Notes: generated from the letters alone by a model not told the origin. A DNA stretch of 64,000 nt from a bacterium (GCA_029945425.1 JAQSDV010000002.1:62001-126000), one strand, 5' to 3'; shown: positions 42,782-52,244, counted from the stretch's first letter. A program made the numbers and translations.

Positions 42782-43723
42782 TCAAGGGGTTACAAGCGCG
42801 AAAAGTCCCGCGATGCGGCCTTCCATGCGGGGCACGTTGTCGATTGCGTCGCCGGCGGACTGCATCAGGCGGAGGTGGCCGAGGATGCCGTAGACGGGGA
42901 GGAGGGTGTTGGCGTGGGTAAATGCATCTTGCAGATCATCGCCGGAAATTTCCCAGCCGTCGAAACACGCGGCGAAAAGCGTTTGGTAATCCGCGCTGTC
43001 TGCCGCCAGCGGATAACGGAAACCGGTGCGGCGCAGCAGCCATGCGAGCGACAGGAACGGGTGGTCGATCGCGGTTTCGCCGAGGTCGAGGATGCTGATC
43101 CTGCCATCCGCGCCGAGGACGAGGTTGTTGTCGTGGAAATCTGAATGGGTCAGGCATTCAGGGATTTTGCAGGACGCAAGCGCGGCGCAGGATGTGGCGA
43201 CCTGCGCGGAAAAATCGCGCGCGGTTTTGATTTGCGCGGCATCCAGTTTATGTTCGGCCAAGAAACCGTCATCATGCACAAGCGCATTGTATAAACGAGT
43301 GATCAGGTCGAGCCGCCAGTCGGGTGCGCCGATGCCCAGAAACGCGTCGACATACGGGGCGGTGGCGCGCTGGAAATTCGTGTAGGCGCGGATGCCCTGC
43401 GCCATTAGCGCGGCATCCAGCTTGCCGTCGAATATCGTGCGCAGCGATTTGTCGCCGCAATCGCTCATCAGGAAACAATGCAAGGCATCGCCCTGCGCAA
43501 TAAGTTCGGGAATGGCGGCGATGCCGCAGAGGGTGCGGCAGCTTGAAATAATCTCTGCCTCGATAAACAATCCGCGCGCGGGTTGTTTCAGGTAATAATT
43601 TTTATTGGCCGCCGAGATTTTCAGCACGCGGCTCCACGGTGTTTCGACGATGGTTTCGGCAACGGCGTCCGGTTGGCCGATGATGCCCCGCGCCCAATCG
43701 ATGATGGCGGCGTCGCCCGTCAT
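42782..43723 (-). CDS. APH-family phosphotransferase
   Basis: 313 aa. Aminoglycoside-phosphotransferase/choline-kinase fold: lysine in NKNYYLKQPARG, hinge CFLMSDCGDKSL, catalytic loop LTHSDFHDNNLVL (H-x-D-x-x-x-x-N), and DFG-equivalent ISILDLGETAID. These are intact, so it is probably an active small-molecule kinase; the substrate (sugar, amino acid, tRNA or cell-wall precursor) is not evident. The upstream 93-aa gene stops at 43724, directly abutting this ATG. Confidence 0.82.
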   Translation of the reverse strand: MTGDAAIIDWARGIIGQPDAVAETIVETPWSRVLKISAANKNYYLKQPARGLFIEAEIISSCRTLCGIAAIPELIAQGDALHCFLMSDCGDKSLRTIFDGKLDAALMAQGIRAYTNFQRATAPYVDAFLGIGAPDWRLDLITRLYNALVHDDGFLAEHKLDAAQIKTARDFSAQVATSCAALASCKIPECLTHSDFHDNNLVLGADGRISILDLGETAIDHPFLSLAWLLRRTGFRYPLAADSADYQTLFAACFDGWEISGDDLQDAFTHANTLLPVYGILGHLRLMQSAGDAIDNVPRMEGRIAGLFALVTP

Positions 43724-44005
43724 TTAACGTGTTGGCGGCTTGCGGAGTTTATGGCGCGTGTTTGGCAGGGGCACGAAGGTTTCGCGGTGAACCCCAGACA
43801 GTTCCGATGCGAATTGCTTTTTCGCGGCCTGCGCGAAGGCTTCCTTGCATTGTACCAGCAGCGTGCCGCCGAATTTATCGACGACCTTTACGCCCTCGGC
43901 CGCGCCCAGCGTTTCCAGCTTTTTGCCGAATGCCGCGGTTTGCGCATCGCTCGCGTTTTTGTCGATCATGAAAATCCAGCGTTCGGGGCGGGCGGGTTTG
44001 GTCAT
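43724..44005 (-). CDS. Small hypothetical protein
   Basis: 93 aa, not recognised. WIFMIDKNASDAQTAAFGKKLETLGAAEG followed by VKVVDKFGGTLLVQCKEAFAQAAKKQF suggests a ferredoxin-like or propeptide-inhibitor-like alpha/beta fold. Basic C terminus (RHKLRKPPTR). AAGGAATTG near the start is a fair ribosome binding site. Its stop abuts the start of the phosphotransferase, so they share a transcript. Confidence 0.7.
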   Translation of the reverse strand: MTKPARPERWIFMIDKNASDAQTAAFGKKLETLGAAEGVKVVDKFGGTLLVQCKEAFAQAAKKQFASELSGVHRETFVPLPNTRHKLRKPPTR

Positions 44006-44118
44006 GGCAATTCCTTCGTTCGTGAATGCCTGTTTTATAGCAATTCACTGCGGGCGGCGCAAGGCTTACGCCGCATCCTGAAAAGGGTCAGGCGGGCGAT
44101 GGCAGAGGCTATCCCGGA

Positions 44119-44295
44119 TTATCCGAGCGCGTAACCAAGCGTGAGCAGCATCGCCAGCACAAGGAAGCCGAGGATCAGGAATTTCGGGTCGCGCGCGCGG
44201 CGTTTCATACCCGCGATAAAATCCTGCCGCGTGCCGACGCTTCGGAAGCGTCGCTGGAGGGTTTTGAGGCGTTGTTCCTTGGGGTCGAGGGTCAT
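44119..44295 (-). CDS. Tail-anchored small membrane protein (58 aa)
   Basis: 58 aa: a basic N-terminal half (MTLDPKEQRLKTLQRRFR..., MKRRARDPKFL) followed by one C-terminal span (ILGFLVLAMLLTLGYALG). Codon use matches the GC-rich neighbours and the third positions are typical, which supports coding. It fills an otherwise unexplained gap between the 93-aa gene and murI. Not recognised as a named family. Confidence 0.65.
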   Translation of the reverse strand: MTLDPKEQRLKTLQRRFRSVGTRQDFIAGMKRRARDPKFLILGFLVLAMLLTLGYALG

Positions 44296-44419
44296 GCCAT
44301 CAGGATAAAAGAATGGCGGCGGGTCTTCAAGCGCCTGTACCCTAGCTTTTACAGGGTTACGTTATTGTGGCAAAGTCGGGCGCGAAGGATTAAGCTATGC
44401 CCATGAACGGGAACTTCTC

Positions 44420-45259
44420 ATGATCGGGGTATTTGATAGCGGCTTTGGCGGATTGACGATCCATCGCGCGCTGATCGATGCGTTGCCGGAACAGGATTTC
44501 GTCTATCTGGGCGACAACAAAAATGCACCCTATGGCACGCGCCCGCCGATCGAGGTTCTGACGCTCACCTGCGCGGGGCTGGAGGCGCTGTTTGCGCAAG
44601 GCGCGACGCTGGTGATCGTCGCCTGCAATACGGCATCGGTTGTCGCGCTGCGCTGGATACAGCAGCAATGGCTGCCCGTGCGGATGAAGCAGGACGGCAT
44701 CAAACGTAATGCGATTGGCATCGTCGTGCCGACCATCGAGGCCGCAACCGGCGTTAGCTGGCATGACGCGGCGAAGGAGGAGGGCGGCGGCACGATCGCC
44801 GTCTTCGCGACCGCCCGCACCGTCGATACCGGAAATTACCCGTTCGAGATCAGCAAGCGCCGCCCCGATATCCGCGTGGTGCAGCAGGCCTGCCCCGAAC
44901 TCGCTGGCGCAATCGAGGCTGGCGCACCGCGCGAAGCCTTGCGCGCGATGGTACAGAAATTCGTGAAGGAGCTGGAGGACCGCGAGCTGGGCGGTCATGC
45001 GCCGTCCTCCGTCATCCTCGGCTGCACGCATTACCCGCTGGTCGCCGACCTGTTCGCCGAACAGCTGCCCGCCGGCGTGCCGATTATCCACCAGCCGGAG
45101 GCAACCGCCGCCGCGCTGAAAGGGTATTTGCAAAAGCACCCCGAATACAACGTGACTTCCGGTGGCAAACGCGTGTTCCTTTCGACCGGATATTCGGCGG
45201 AGGCATTGCCCCTGATTGAAAAGTTCTGGGGCGGGAAGCTCGCTTTCGAAACGGTTTAA
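44420..45259 (+). CDS. murI: Glutamate racemase
   Basis: 279 aa. FDSGFGGLTIHRAL at the N terminus, VYLGDNKNAPYG, and the two catalytic cysteines C69 (VACNTAS) and C202 (LGCTHYPL). It makes D-glutamate for peptidoglycan in the cytoplasm. An additional ATG lies 20 bases upstream in another frame; 44420 fits the family start. It is monocistronic and followed by a REPIN-like element. Confidence 0.95.
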   Translation: MIGVFDSGFGGLTIHRALIDALPEQDFVYLGDNKNAPYGTRPPIEVLTLTCAGLEALFAQGATLVIVACNTASVVALRWIQQQWLPVRMKQDGIKRNAIGIVVPTIEAATGVSWHDAAKEEGGGTIAVFATARTVDTGNYPFEISKRRPDIRVVQQACPELAGAIEAGAPREALRAMVQKFVKELEDRELGGHAPSSVILGCTHYPLVADLFAEQLPAGVPIIHQPEATAAALKGYLQKHPEYNVTSGGKRVFLSTGYSAEALPLIEKFWGGKLAFETV

Positions 45260-45273
45260 TTTCTTTCAAGACA

Positions 45274-45370
45274 CACCCTCACCCCGACCCTCTCCCGCAA
45301 GGGCAGGAGAGGGGGAGTGCGCGCAATTGTCCCCTCTCCCGCGCTTGCGGGAGAGGGCCAGGGTGAGGGG
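45274..45370. repeat. Composite inverted-repeat element, copy 2 (REPIN-like)
   Basis: Begins with CACCCTCACCCCGACCCTCTCCCGC-type sequence and ends with its near reverse complement (GCGGGAGAGGGCCAGGGTGAGGGG), and contains the same CCCCTCTCCCGC...GCGGGAGAGGG palindrome (45330-45357) as 34390-34416. The element lies between converging genes and can also act as terminator. Confidence 0.75.
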
Positions 45371-45382
45371 AGTCTTTTTCGG

Positions 45383-45760
45383 TTACTTCGCACCCGCCTG
45401 TGAAATCAGGCTGATGATCAGCGGGCTGCCGGTTTTGACGGCGAGGGAGAGCGGCGTCAAGCCGTTGCGCGATTCCGCGTTGATGGACGCGCCCGCGATG
45501 ATCAGCTCGGCCACCGCCTTTACATGACGGTTCTTGATCGCCCAGAACAGGGGCGTCCAGCCGTTTTCATCGGCAGCATCGGCATCTGCGCCGGTTTCGA
45601 CCAGCACGCGGATTTTCGTGGCGTCGCCATCGCGGGCGGCGCGCAGCAGGGCGATGGATTCAAAGCCCTGCGATACGCTTGCATCGCTGCGGCGCGTCCA
45701 GACGTTGTCGGTATTCAGGTCGTAATTGGCGGGGGCAGTGCCGGTATAGGTATAGGACAT
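45383..45760 (-). CDS. Ankyrin-repeat protein
   Basis: 125 aa from ATG 45760, which has a GAGGAGGG site directly upstream (the frame is open farther up without one). Three ankyrin repeats: ALLRAARDGDATKIRVLVETGADADAADENGW, TPLFWAIKNRHVKAVAELIIAGASINAESRNGL, TPLSLAVKTGSPLIISLISQAG. A scaffold for protein binding, cytoplasmic; partner unknown. A second ankyrin gene is at 47315-47845. Confidence 0.85.
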   Translation of the reverse strand: MSYTYTGTAPANYDLNTDNVWTRRSDASVSQGFESIALLRAARDGDATKIRVLVETGADADAADENGWTPLFWAIKNRHVKAVAELIIAGASINAESRNGLTPLSLAVKTGSPLIISLISQAGAK

Positions 45761-45936
45761 GGTTTTCCCTCCTCGGGAATAAAAAAACCGCCGACGTGTA
45801 GCACGAGGGCGGAACCAGTCCACCAACGCTTTAGCAGTATTTATAACGCGCCCCGCAAGCTGTCAGCATTCAAATCGGCGCAGTTGTGTTTGTAGCACTG
45901 TTGGGGGGCGGATGTCAAGTTTTGTGAAAAAAGCCC

Positions 45937-46602
45937 TTAAAACACGGGTCCGGTGGGCTTCGGCGGGGTCTTGCTGAGTTTTTCGCGCCAGTCTTTCAGG
46001 TTCGCAAGCGCGTCGTCGCGGTCGTGGCCGCTTTCGACCCATTCGGCGGCTTCGATGGCGCGCTGGATTTCGGCGGGCGTGTTCAGGATTTTCATGGCAA
46101 GCGGGCTGGTGTCGATCGCGCGTTCGGCGAGCGATGCCAGACCGAGCGGCGGGACGGGAATGAATTCGGGTTTGGTTTTCGCCCAGTCATAGCCTGCCTC
46201 GAAATCGCGCTGGCAGGTCCAGTTTTCGACCGTCTCGACAAATGTCGCGGCGAGTTTCTTGCCGTGCTTCGGCGCGGCCTTCAGTGCGGTGTAAATTTCT
46301 TCGAGTTCCTGCGCGCGCGACGCGGGCACCTTGCCGAATTCGCCCTTGCGGTAGACGAGGTCGATGACGCCGATCCAGTCGCCGGCCTCTGCCGCGACGG
46401 GTGTCAGCAGGTCGAAGCGTTTATGCAGGATGATTGCGCTAACGACGGCGGAGGTCGGCGCGCCGACTTTGCCATCGGGCGGAAACACATCGTCCTTGAT
46501 GTCTTTCCATTCCGCGCCGGATTCAATTTTCTTGTAAACGCGCTTGATCGCCGCGCCCTGTTTATCACCGAACATATCCGAAAGCCTTTTGCGAAGTGAC
46601 AT
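45937..46602 (-). CDS. Hypothetical protein
   Basis: 221 aa, not recognised. Helical, charged, soluble. The N-terminal block SLRKRLSDMFGDKQGAAIKRVYKKIESGAEWKDI and a helix-rich middle (SRAQELEEIYTALKAAPKHGKKL) give no known motif; Pro-rich end (KTPPKPTGPVF). It lies three bases after the TerB-like gene on the same strand, so they are likely coupled. Confidence 0.72.
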   Translation of the reverse strand: MSLRKRLSDMFGDKQGAAIKRVYKKIESGAEWKDIKDDVFPPDGKVGAPTSAVVSAIILHKRFDLLTPVAAEAGDWIGVIDLVYRKGEFGKVPASRAQELEEIYTALKAAPKHGKKLAATFVETVENWTCQRDFEAGYDWAKTKPEFIPVPPLGLASLAERAIDTSPLAMKILNTPAEIQRAIEAAEWVESGHDRDDALANLKDWREKLSKTPPKPTGPVF

Positions 46603-46605
46603 CGC

Positions 46606-47124
46606 TTAATCCAGCCGTTCCATGCCAAGACGGAACAGCAGCGCGTCGAGCGCGTACTGGATGGGTTCGCGGGGCGTGGCGGTTTCGACTTCCGCCTTGC
46701 GTTTCTGCATCTGCTCCGAAATTTCGACGCGGATGGTTTTCATGACTTCTTCGGTATCCGGCTTCAACCCGAATGCGCCCTGCAACTGGCCGATCATCGA
46801 GGCTTCGTCATAGGCGAGGATGCCGTCGATCGAGGCGACGACTTGCGCGAAGTAAACCAGCACGGCCTTGTGCTCGGGATCCGTCACATGGCGCGTGATC
46901 TCGTCGAAATCCTGCTGCTCCGCCAGATCGCGGGCCAGGAGCTGCATCTGCTCCGGCGTCGCGTCATAGGCTTTCGCAATGCTGATGAAGATGCGGTCGA
47001 ACAGGTGGCGTTCCTTGTCATGCACCACGCCGTCGGCATGGGCCATCAGGATGATGCTCCGCCACATATACAGCATGCTTTCGGAGAAGGACTTTTTAAC
47101 GGGGGATGGTGATGTGTTTGTCAT
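46606..47124 (-). CDS. TerB-like helical protein
   Basis: 172 aa from ATG 47124; the frame is open to 47163 but those residues look unrelated. SMLYMWRSIILMAHADGVVHDKERHLFDRIF, then LARDLAEQQDFDEITRHVTDPEHKAVLVYFAQVVASIDGILAYDEASMI: two copies of the acidic A-x-x-DG-x-x-x-x-E pattern of TerB/DjlA-N domains, which bind divalent metal and appear in tellurite-resistance and other stress modules. No other ter genes are present, so a general sensing role is more likely. Confidence 0.7.
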   Translation of the reverse strand: MTNTSPSPVKKSFSESMLYMWRSIILMAHADGVVHDKERHLFDRIFISIAKAYDATPEQMQLLARDLAEQQDFDEITRHVTDPEHKAVLVYFAQVVASIDGILAYDEASMIGQLQGAFGLKPDTEEVMKTIRVEISEQMQKRKAEVETATPREPIQYALDALLFRLGMERLD

Positions 47125-47227
47125 GGGGAATAGCCTAGCGAATTCAAGGCTTCGAGTAAACAAGGGAACTTATGGGGTACTATAAGCATAAGAGGGTTCA
47201 GACTTGGAACCCTGTAAGGAGGCACAC

Positions 47228-47311
47228 ATGAAAGGTATTCTACTCTGGCTGGTCGGTATTCCGATCCCCGTGATCATACTGCTTTATATGTTCGGCATGG
47301 TCGGCAACTAA
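47228..47311 (+). CDS. 27-residue single-span membrane peptide
   Basis: A very strong AAGGAGG site (six to seven bases before ATG 47228) precedes 27 codons encoding one hydrophobic helix (GILLWLVGIPIPVIILLYMF). A hairpin GGGTTC (47194-47199) / GAACCC (47207-47212) lies just upstream. Peptides of this pattern (MxGIxLWLxGIPIxxIILLYLFG) are widespread in proteobacteria, from memory; the role is unknown. Confidence 0.75.
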   Translation: MKGILLWLVGIPIPVIILLYMFGMVGN

Positions 47312-47314
47312 CGA

Positions 47315-47845
47315 TCAGGGCTGTTTCGGTTTAAAACGGGCGGTGGCTGGCGCAGTCATCGCCTGTTGACCTTTTTGGAAAAAGGTCAGGCCGTGATCCT
47401 TCAGCGCATTATTGATCTGGCGGGCAATGGCAAAATCCTGCCGCTGCGCGGCCAATGCCGCCGCCGTATCGCCGCCTTCATTTTTCAGCTTCGTATCCGC
47501 ACCCTTCGCCAGTAACAGCGCGACCGCCCCGTCGCGGCTGCGCTCCGCTGCATACATCAGCGCCGTCCAGCGGCGGCTCTGGCGTGCGTTCAGCTCCGCG
47601 CCCGCGTCGATCAGCAGGCGCATCACATCTACGTGCCCGCCTTGTGCGGCCAGCATCAGGCCGGTTTCGTTGATGGCGAAGGGCTTGTCGTTTTCCTTGA
47701 CCGGCTTCGCCCAGCGCGCCGCTTCGGGGTGCTGGGCCAGCACATCGCGCACCAGGTCGATATTGCCCTGCTCCGCGCCCGAGAAGAAAAGGGTGGCGGC
47801 AAAGGTCTTGGGCGCGGCGTCGGTGTTGAAAGCGGGGGCGGCCAT
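47315..47845 (-). CDS. Ankyrin-repeat protein
   Basis: 176 aa from ATG 47845. Ankyrin helix pairs: LFFSGAEQGNIDLVRDVLAQHPEAARW, ETGLMLAAQGGHVDVMRLLIDAGAELNARQSRRW, TALMYAAERSRDGAVALLLAKGADTKLKNEGGD, TAAALAAQRQDFAIARQINNALKDHG. Four repeats, no signal peptide, cytoplasmic scaffold. An earlier TTG at 47884 would add 13 residues. Convergent with the 27-residue peptide. Confidence 0.83.
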   Translation of the reverse strand: MAAPAFNTDAAPKTFAATLFFSGAEQGNIDLVRDVLAQHPEAARWAKPVKENDKPFAINETGLMLAAQGGHVDVMRLLIDAGAELNARQSRRWTALMYAAERSRDGAVALLLAKGADTKLKNEGGDTAAALAAQRQDFAIARQINNALKDHGLTFFQKGQQAMTAPATARFKPKQP

Positions 47846-48052
47846 ATCGTTCTGAACACTTGTTCGGGGGTGGAAACAAAACAAACAGATTTATACATAA
47901 TACGCAAGAAAAAGAAACCACATTTTCATAATCTAACCTTATCAACGTCTTACAATACGCAAAAAGGGACTGGAAAAAAGGCCGCGAATCCCTATTATGG
48001 GGGCTCAGAATTTACAATTATTTCAAACGCTACTCCCTTTACGAGGTGAACA

Positions 48053-51000
48053 ATGCGCCGTTCCGTTTCCTACGCCCTTGCGACAGTATCCCTGACTGCT
48101 CTCGTCACTGTTGCAACATCGTCACAGGCGATCACTCCGGCCAGCCTCGGCCAGCTCAAGCAGCTGGATAAGTGGAAAGTCGGCATCGTGGATCCGGAAG
48201 GCCAGTCGTTCTGCGCGATGGTCAACAAGTTTGACAAAAACTTCGGCCTCGCTTTCGCGCTGTCGCCGGAAGGTTACGGTTCGGTTGCGGTGGATGTGAC
48301 CGATGCGAAATTCACGCCCGGCGATGTGTACCAGGTCGCGTTGAAAACCAACGGCAGCAAAGCGGGCACGTATCCCGGCCGCGCAACCTCGGAGCGTTCC
48401 GTCGTCGTGCAGGTCGGCCAGAACAAGGGGTTCTACGAAGCGCTGAAGGGCAACGCGGCACTCGGCGTCGGCCTGCCCGCGCTGAACGTGGAATTCACGC
48501 TCAACAAATTCGCGCAATCCTACCGCCAGCTGATCGATTGCTCGCAATCGCTCGTCGGCAACATCTCCGCGCCCGGCAAAATGCCCGCGGTTGAAGTGAA
48601 AGAAGTTGAAAAAGCATCCCTCGCGCCGCTCGACCGCGAACTCGCCGAAATCTCGGGCGACGAACTGGCCGATGCGAACACGACCGATGATGCGAAAGAC
48701 AAAGACGCGCTGTTCGACGCCGTCGAAGCCAAGGCGGAAAGCAACGACGCCACCGCCCGCACGCAAGTGGCCGCGCTGGACGCACAGCAGCAGAGCGTGA
48801 CCGCCGAAATCGGCGCACAGAAACAAAAATCGGCCGAGATCGCCGATGAAAAACAACAGGTCGAGCGCAAGCTGATCGCCTCCACCAAGTCCAACGGCTC
48901 CGCGCCTTCCGCAATCGCGACCGGCGCGACCGCGAAACTGTGGGACACGCAAGAAACGCAAGTGCAGCCCGAAGTCGCCGCCGCTCCCGCCGCAACCGCG
49001 CAGGAAATCCTGTGGAACGATGCACAGGCCGCGAAAGTGGAAGCTGTCGAGGCCGAGAAAACCGCCGCCGCCGCCAAACAGGTTGACGAATACAGCCGCG
49101 GCAAGGAAAAGCTGGATCAAAAAGCCGCTGCCGTGAAGCAGGAGGCCGTGAAGATCGAGGCATCGAAAACCGCAGCGCCTGAAAACAAGGCATTGAAGGC
49201 AAGCCTCGTGGCGAAACAGGCCGAACTCGCACGCATCAGCGCGGAGCGCGTGGCGCAGACGAACGAGCTGACCCGCAAGCTGTCGGCGACGCAATCCGAT
49301 TACGATGCGAAACTGTCGGCAATCGCCGCTGAACGCGACGCGCTGAAGTCCAGCCTCGCAACCGCGCAGAAAACCGCGAATGACGCGCAGAAGTCGGCAG
49401 TGGATGCGCAAGCAACCGCGCAGGCATCCACCGCACGCGCAACCGCGCTGCAGGGCCAGCTTGAACTCGCGCTGGAGCAAAACACCGCCGCCAAAAAATC
49501 GGGCGGCAGCGTAAAACAAAAACTGACCGAACTGCAAACCCAGGTCCTGAAATCAGAGCAGGAAAAACAAGCGCTGCAGGAACGTCTCGCGAAAGCCGAG
49601 ACGGAGGGCCGCAGCCTCGCCGCCGTGCAGGAAGAACTCGACCGCACGCAAGCCGACAAGACAGCGCTGGAAGCGCGCCTCGCCACCGTTGAAAAACAGG
49701 GCGCAGACGTCGCCGCGCGCGCCAAGCAGATGGAATCTGCAACCGGCAGCGACAGCAAGCAACTGGCCGTGATCAAGGCATCGCTCGCGGACGAAAAAGC
49801 CGCGCATGAAAAAGAAACCGCGTCGCTGCGCACGCAGATGGACGGCCAGAACATCCAGTTCGAAGAGCTGAAAGCGACCTATATCAAGCTGCTCGAGCGC
49901 AGCAAGCAGGTTTCGGCCTCCGCCGACAAGTCGCTCTCGGAGCGCCAGCAGCAGCTGACCGAGGAACTGGCGAGCCGCGACACGTATGTCGCGCAGCTGG
50001 AAACGAAACTGGCCGTGCTGGAGGCCGAGCGTTCGGCAGCCAACATCCGCGCCACCAGCGCGCAGGAAGACGTAGCGACCGTCCGCCGCGAAATGCAGGG
50101 CCTGCGCAAGAGCCTTGTTGTCGTGAATGACGACGACCAGCCCGCAGCAGCCCTCGCCGCGAAGAAACATTCGGAGGCGCTCGCCGCCGCCGAAGCGGAA
50201 GTCAACAAGGCGGAAACAGCGCTGAAAGAATCGCATACCCGCATCTCCTCGCTCGAAAGCCAGCTCGACACCACGCGCGAGCAGGTTTCGGAACTGCAGA
50301 AATCGGCAGCGAAGATGACGACCGTCGCCGCGGCCGCGCAAACCGAGTCCGACAAGCAGCAGGCGAAAAACCTGGAACAGGCACAGGCTGAAATCGCCCG
50401 CCTGAAATCCAACACCGCCGATCTGGAAGGCAAGCTGTTCAACGCAACCGCTGCCGGCAAGAACACGGCGTCGGCAAAACAGGCGCTCGCCGACAACAAC
50501 GACAAACTCGCAGCCGCCGAAGCGGAAATCGAGAAGCTGAAATCCGACAACATGGCGCTTGCGGGCCAGCTGGTTCAAAAAGCGCAGCAGGCACGCCTTG
50601 CTCCTGTCGGCGCACCCCCCGTTGTCGCACCGTCGGAAAAACTGGCTGATAACGCCCCGTCCGGCATCTCCGCCGCTGAAAAAACCGCGGCACCGGAAAT
50701 GCTGATTTCATCGAATGATGAATTCGCAGCGCCGATCGTTTCCGAAGCAGCCGCGCCGGATGAAACCGTTTCCGCGCCGATCCCGTCGCGCAAACCCGCC
50801 AGCGCGCGCAAGTTTGACGCGCGCGACGTGACGAACGATATCGTCGCCCGCAACGAAATCCGCAAGCCGGTCACCAAAAATGGCCGTGACGAAGAAACCG
50901 CACGCGCCAACGAAGCGGCCTACCGCAAGATGGCGGCGATTGAACCTGCCGCCGGCGAAGCAGCGGGTATGTCCTCTGGCGAAGCCGTTGATATGTCGCC

Positions 51001-52243
51001 GATTGGTTCGGATGAAACACCCGCGCCCACGATCTCGCGCAGCTTCTTTGACGGCAAAATCCCGGCTGCGTCCCACAGCGCGTCGGAACCCGTCGTGAAA
51101 CTGAGACGCATCGCGGCTGTACCTGTCGAAACCGTCGTGGCGACACCGGTTAGGGCAAAAGCCATTGTGGCGACCCCCGTGATCGCCGTGCAGAAAGACC
51201 CTGCCTTTGACGAAAACCGCGCGGCGGCATTCCTCGACCGCATCATGTCGCATCACCGCCCGCACGGCGCGAAACCGGCGGCGCGTTCATCCTATGACGC
51301 ATCGCCCGTCTTTACCGCACCGAAACCCGTCACCCGCAAGCTGGTCATGACAACCGTGAAAACGTCGCCCGCTGACTTGTCGCGCATCGAAACCGCAGCA
51401 GGCGGCCCGTCAATGCCGACGCTGCGCAGCGCGCCCGTCATGCAGCCCGTGATGCAGGATGAAATGTCGGAATTCCCGGCACCCGTCATTGCAACGCCGC
51501 TGAACGACACGCCCGCGCGCGTTGCGCCGGTTATTGAACGCGTCGCACCTGTTCGCGCCCGCACCTCCGGTTCGGCTTCGGTTGAAGCGATCCTGTCGGA
51601 TGCCGGCATCAGCGACGCTCAATTCACCGGCGGCGGTGACAACACACGCCAGTGGACGACGGGCGGCCTCAGCGGCATGTACGAACACACCGCAACGCAA
51701 GGCCACAGCTTCGGCGAAAACGCGCAAGGTTATATCGCGCGCTATCGCGGCGATTGCAGCCAGCTCTCCGTGAACATGGGCCCCGTGCAGAAATCGGCAT
51801 CCGGCAGCTTCGCCCGCGCCGATATTACCTGCCCCGTGGAAGGCAACACTTACACGACCGCGATGGTCTTCTGGCAGGATGCAGGCAGCTTCAACGCCGT
51901 GCTGCATTCCGGTTACCCCGATGACGGCGCGCAAGTGAAGGGCATTGCCGACAACGTGGCTTCGGTCATCGGCGGCGGTTCTTCCGCTGCTGTTGCGCCC
52001 GCATTGTCGCCCCGCGCAGTTGCTTTCTCGCCGCGCGCGGATATCCGCCGCGCGGATGCGATCGTGGCACCCGCCGCTGAACGCCAGTACCGCTTCAACA
52101 TCCGCGAGGAAGCATCGGCCAGCTACCAGCCGTCCTATCAGCCGGCTGCGACATATGGTGCGCAGTATGGTGGCGCGCAACGCGGCCAGCAGCAACCCGC
52201 AAGCTTCGGGCAGGATGATTTTGAAACGCTGGTGATCGAGTAA
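48053..52243 (+). CDS. Very long exported coiled-coil protein
   Basis: 1396 aa. Signal peptide ending near SSQA27. Residues ~28-170: a compact domain (KWKVGIVDPEGQSFCAMVNKFDKNFGLAFALSPEGYGS...) whose W-x-x-G...FC-x-M opening resembles IalB-type periplasmic domains. Residues ~190-860: coiled coil rich in Ala, Glu, Lys, Gln, with several long runs. Residues ~870-1180: Pro/Ala linker. Residues ~1180-1310: a C-terminal domain (VEAILSDAGISDAQFTGGGDN..., FARADITCPVEG...). The adjacent gene at 52245 has the same order of parts in 419 aa. Function unknown; large periplasmic structural protein is the likely reading. Confidence 0.8.
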   Translation: MRRSVSYALATVSLTALVTVATSSQAITPASLGQLKQLDKWKVGIVDPEGQSFCAMVNKFDKNFGLAFALSPEGYGSVAVDVTDAKFTPGDVYQVALKTNGSKAGTYPGRATSERSVVVQVGQNKGFYEALKGNAALGVGLPALNVEFTLNKFAQSYRQLIDCSQSLVGNISAPGKMPAVEVKEVEKASLAPLDRELAEISGDELADANTTDDAKDKDALFDAVEAKAESNDATARTQVAALDAQQQSVTAEIGAQKQKSAEIADEKQQVERKLIASTKSNGSAPSAIATGATAKLWDTQETQVQPEVAAAPAATAQEILWNDAQAAKVEAVEAEKTAAAAKQVDEYSRGKEKLDQKAAAVKQEAVKIEASKTAAPENKALKASLVAKQAELARISAERVAQTNELTRKLSATQSDYDAKLSAIAAERDALKSSLATAQKTANDAQKSAVDAQATAQASTARATALQGQLELALEQNTAAKKSGGSVKQKLTELQTQVLKSEQEKQALQERLAKAETEGRSLAAVQEELDRTQADKTALEARLATVEKQGADVAARAKQMESATGSDSKQLAVIKASLADEKAAHEKETASLRTQMDGQNIQFEELKATYIKLLERSKQVSASADKSLSERQQQLTEELASRDTYVAQLETKLAVLEAERSAANIRATSAQEDVATVRREMQGLRKSLVVVNDDDQPAAALAAKKHSEALAAAEAEVNKAETALKESHTRISSLESQLDTTREQVSELQKSAAKMTTVAAAAQTESDKQQAKNLEQAQAEIARLKSNTADLEGKLFNATAAGKNTASAKQALADNNDKLAAAEAEIEKLKSDNMALAGQLVQKAQQARLAPVGAPPVVAPSEKLADNAPSGISAAEKTAAPEMLISSNDEFAAPIVSEAAAPDETVSAPIPSRKPASARKFDARDVTNDIVARNEIRKPVTKNGRDEETARANEAAYRKMAAIEPAAGEAAGMSSGEAVDMSPIGSDETPAPTISRSFFDGKIPAASHSASEPVVKLRRIAAVPVETVVATPVRAKAIVATPVIAVQKDPAFDENRAAAFLDRIMSHHRPHGAKPAARSSYDASPVFTAPKPVTRKLVMTTVKTSPADLSRIETAAGGPSMPTLRSAPVMQPVMQDEMSEFPAPVIATPLNDTPARVAPVIERVAPVRARTSGSASVEAILSDAGISDAQFTGGGDNTRQWTTGGLSGMYEHTATQGHSFGENAQGYIARYRGDCSQLSVNMGPVQKSASGSFARADITCPVEGNTYTTAMVFWQDAGSFNAVLHSGYPDDGAQVKGIADNVASVIGGGSSAAVAPALSPRAVAFSPRADIRRADAIVAPAAERQYRFNIREEASASYQPSYQPAATYGAQYGGAQRGQQQPASFGQDDFETLVIE

Positions 52244-52244
52244 C

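Noticed and set aside
46606..47124. Tellurite-resistance operon
   Set aside because: Only a TerB-like fold is present; no terA, terC, terD or terZ neighbours.
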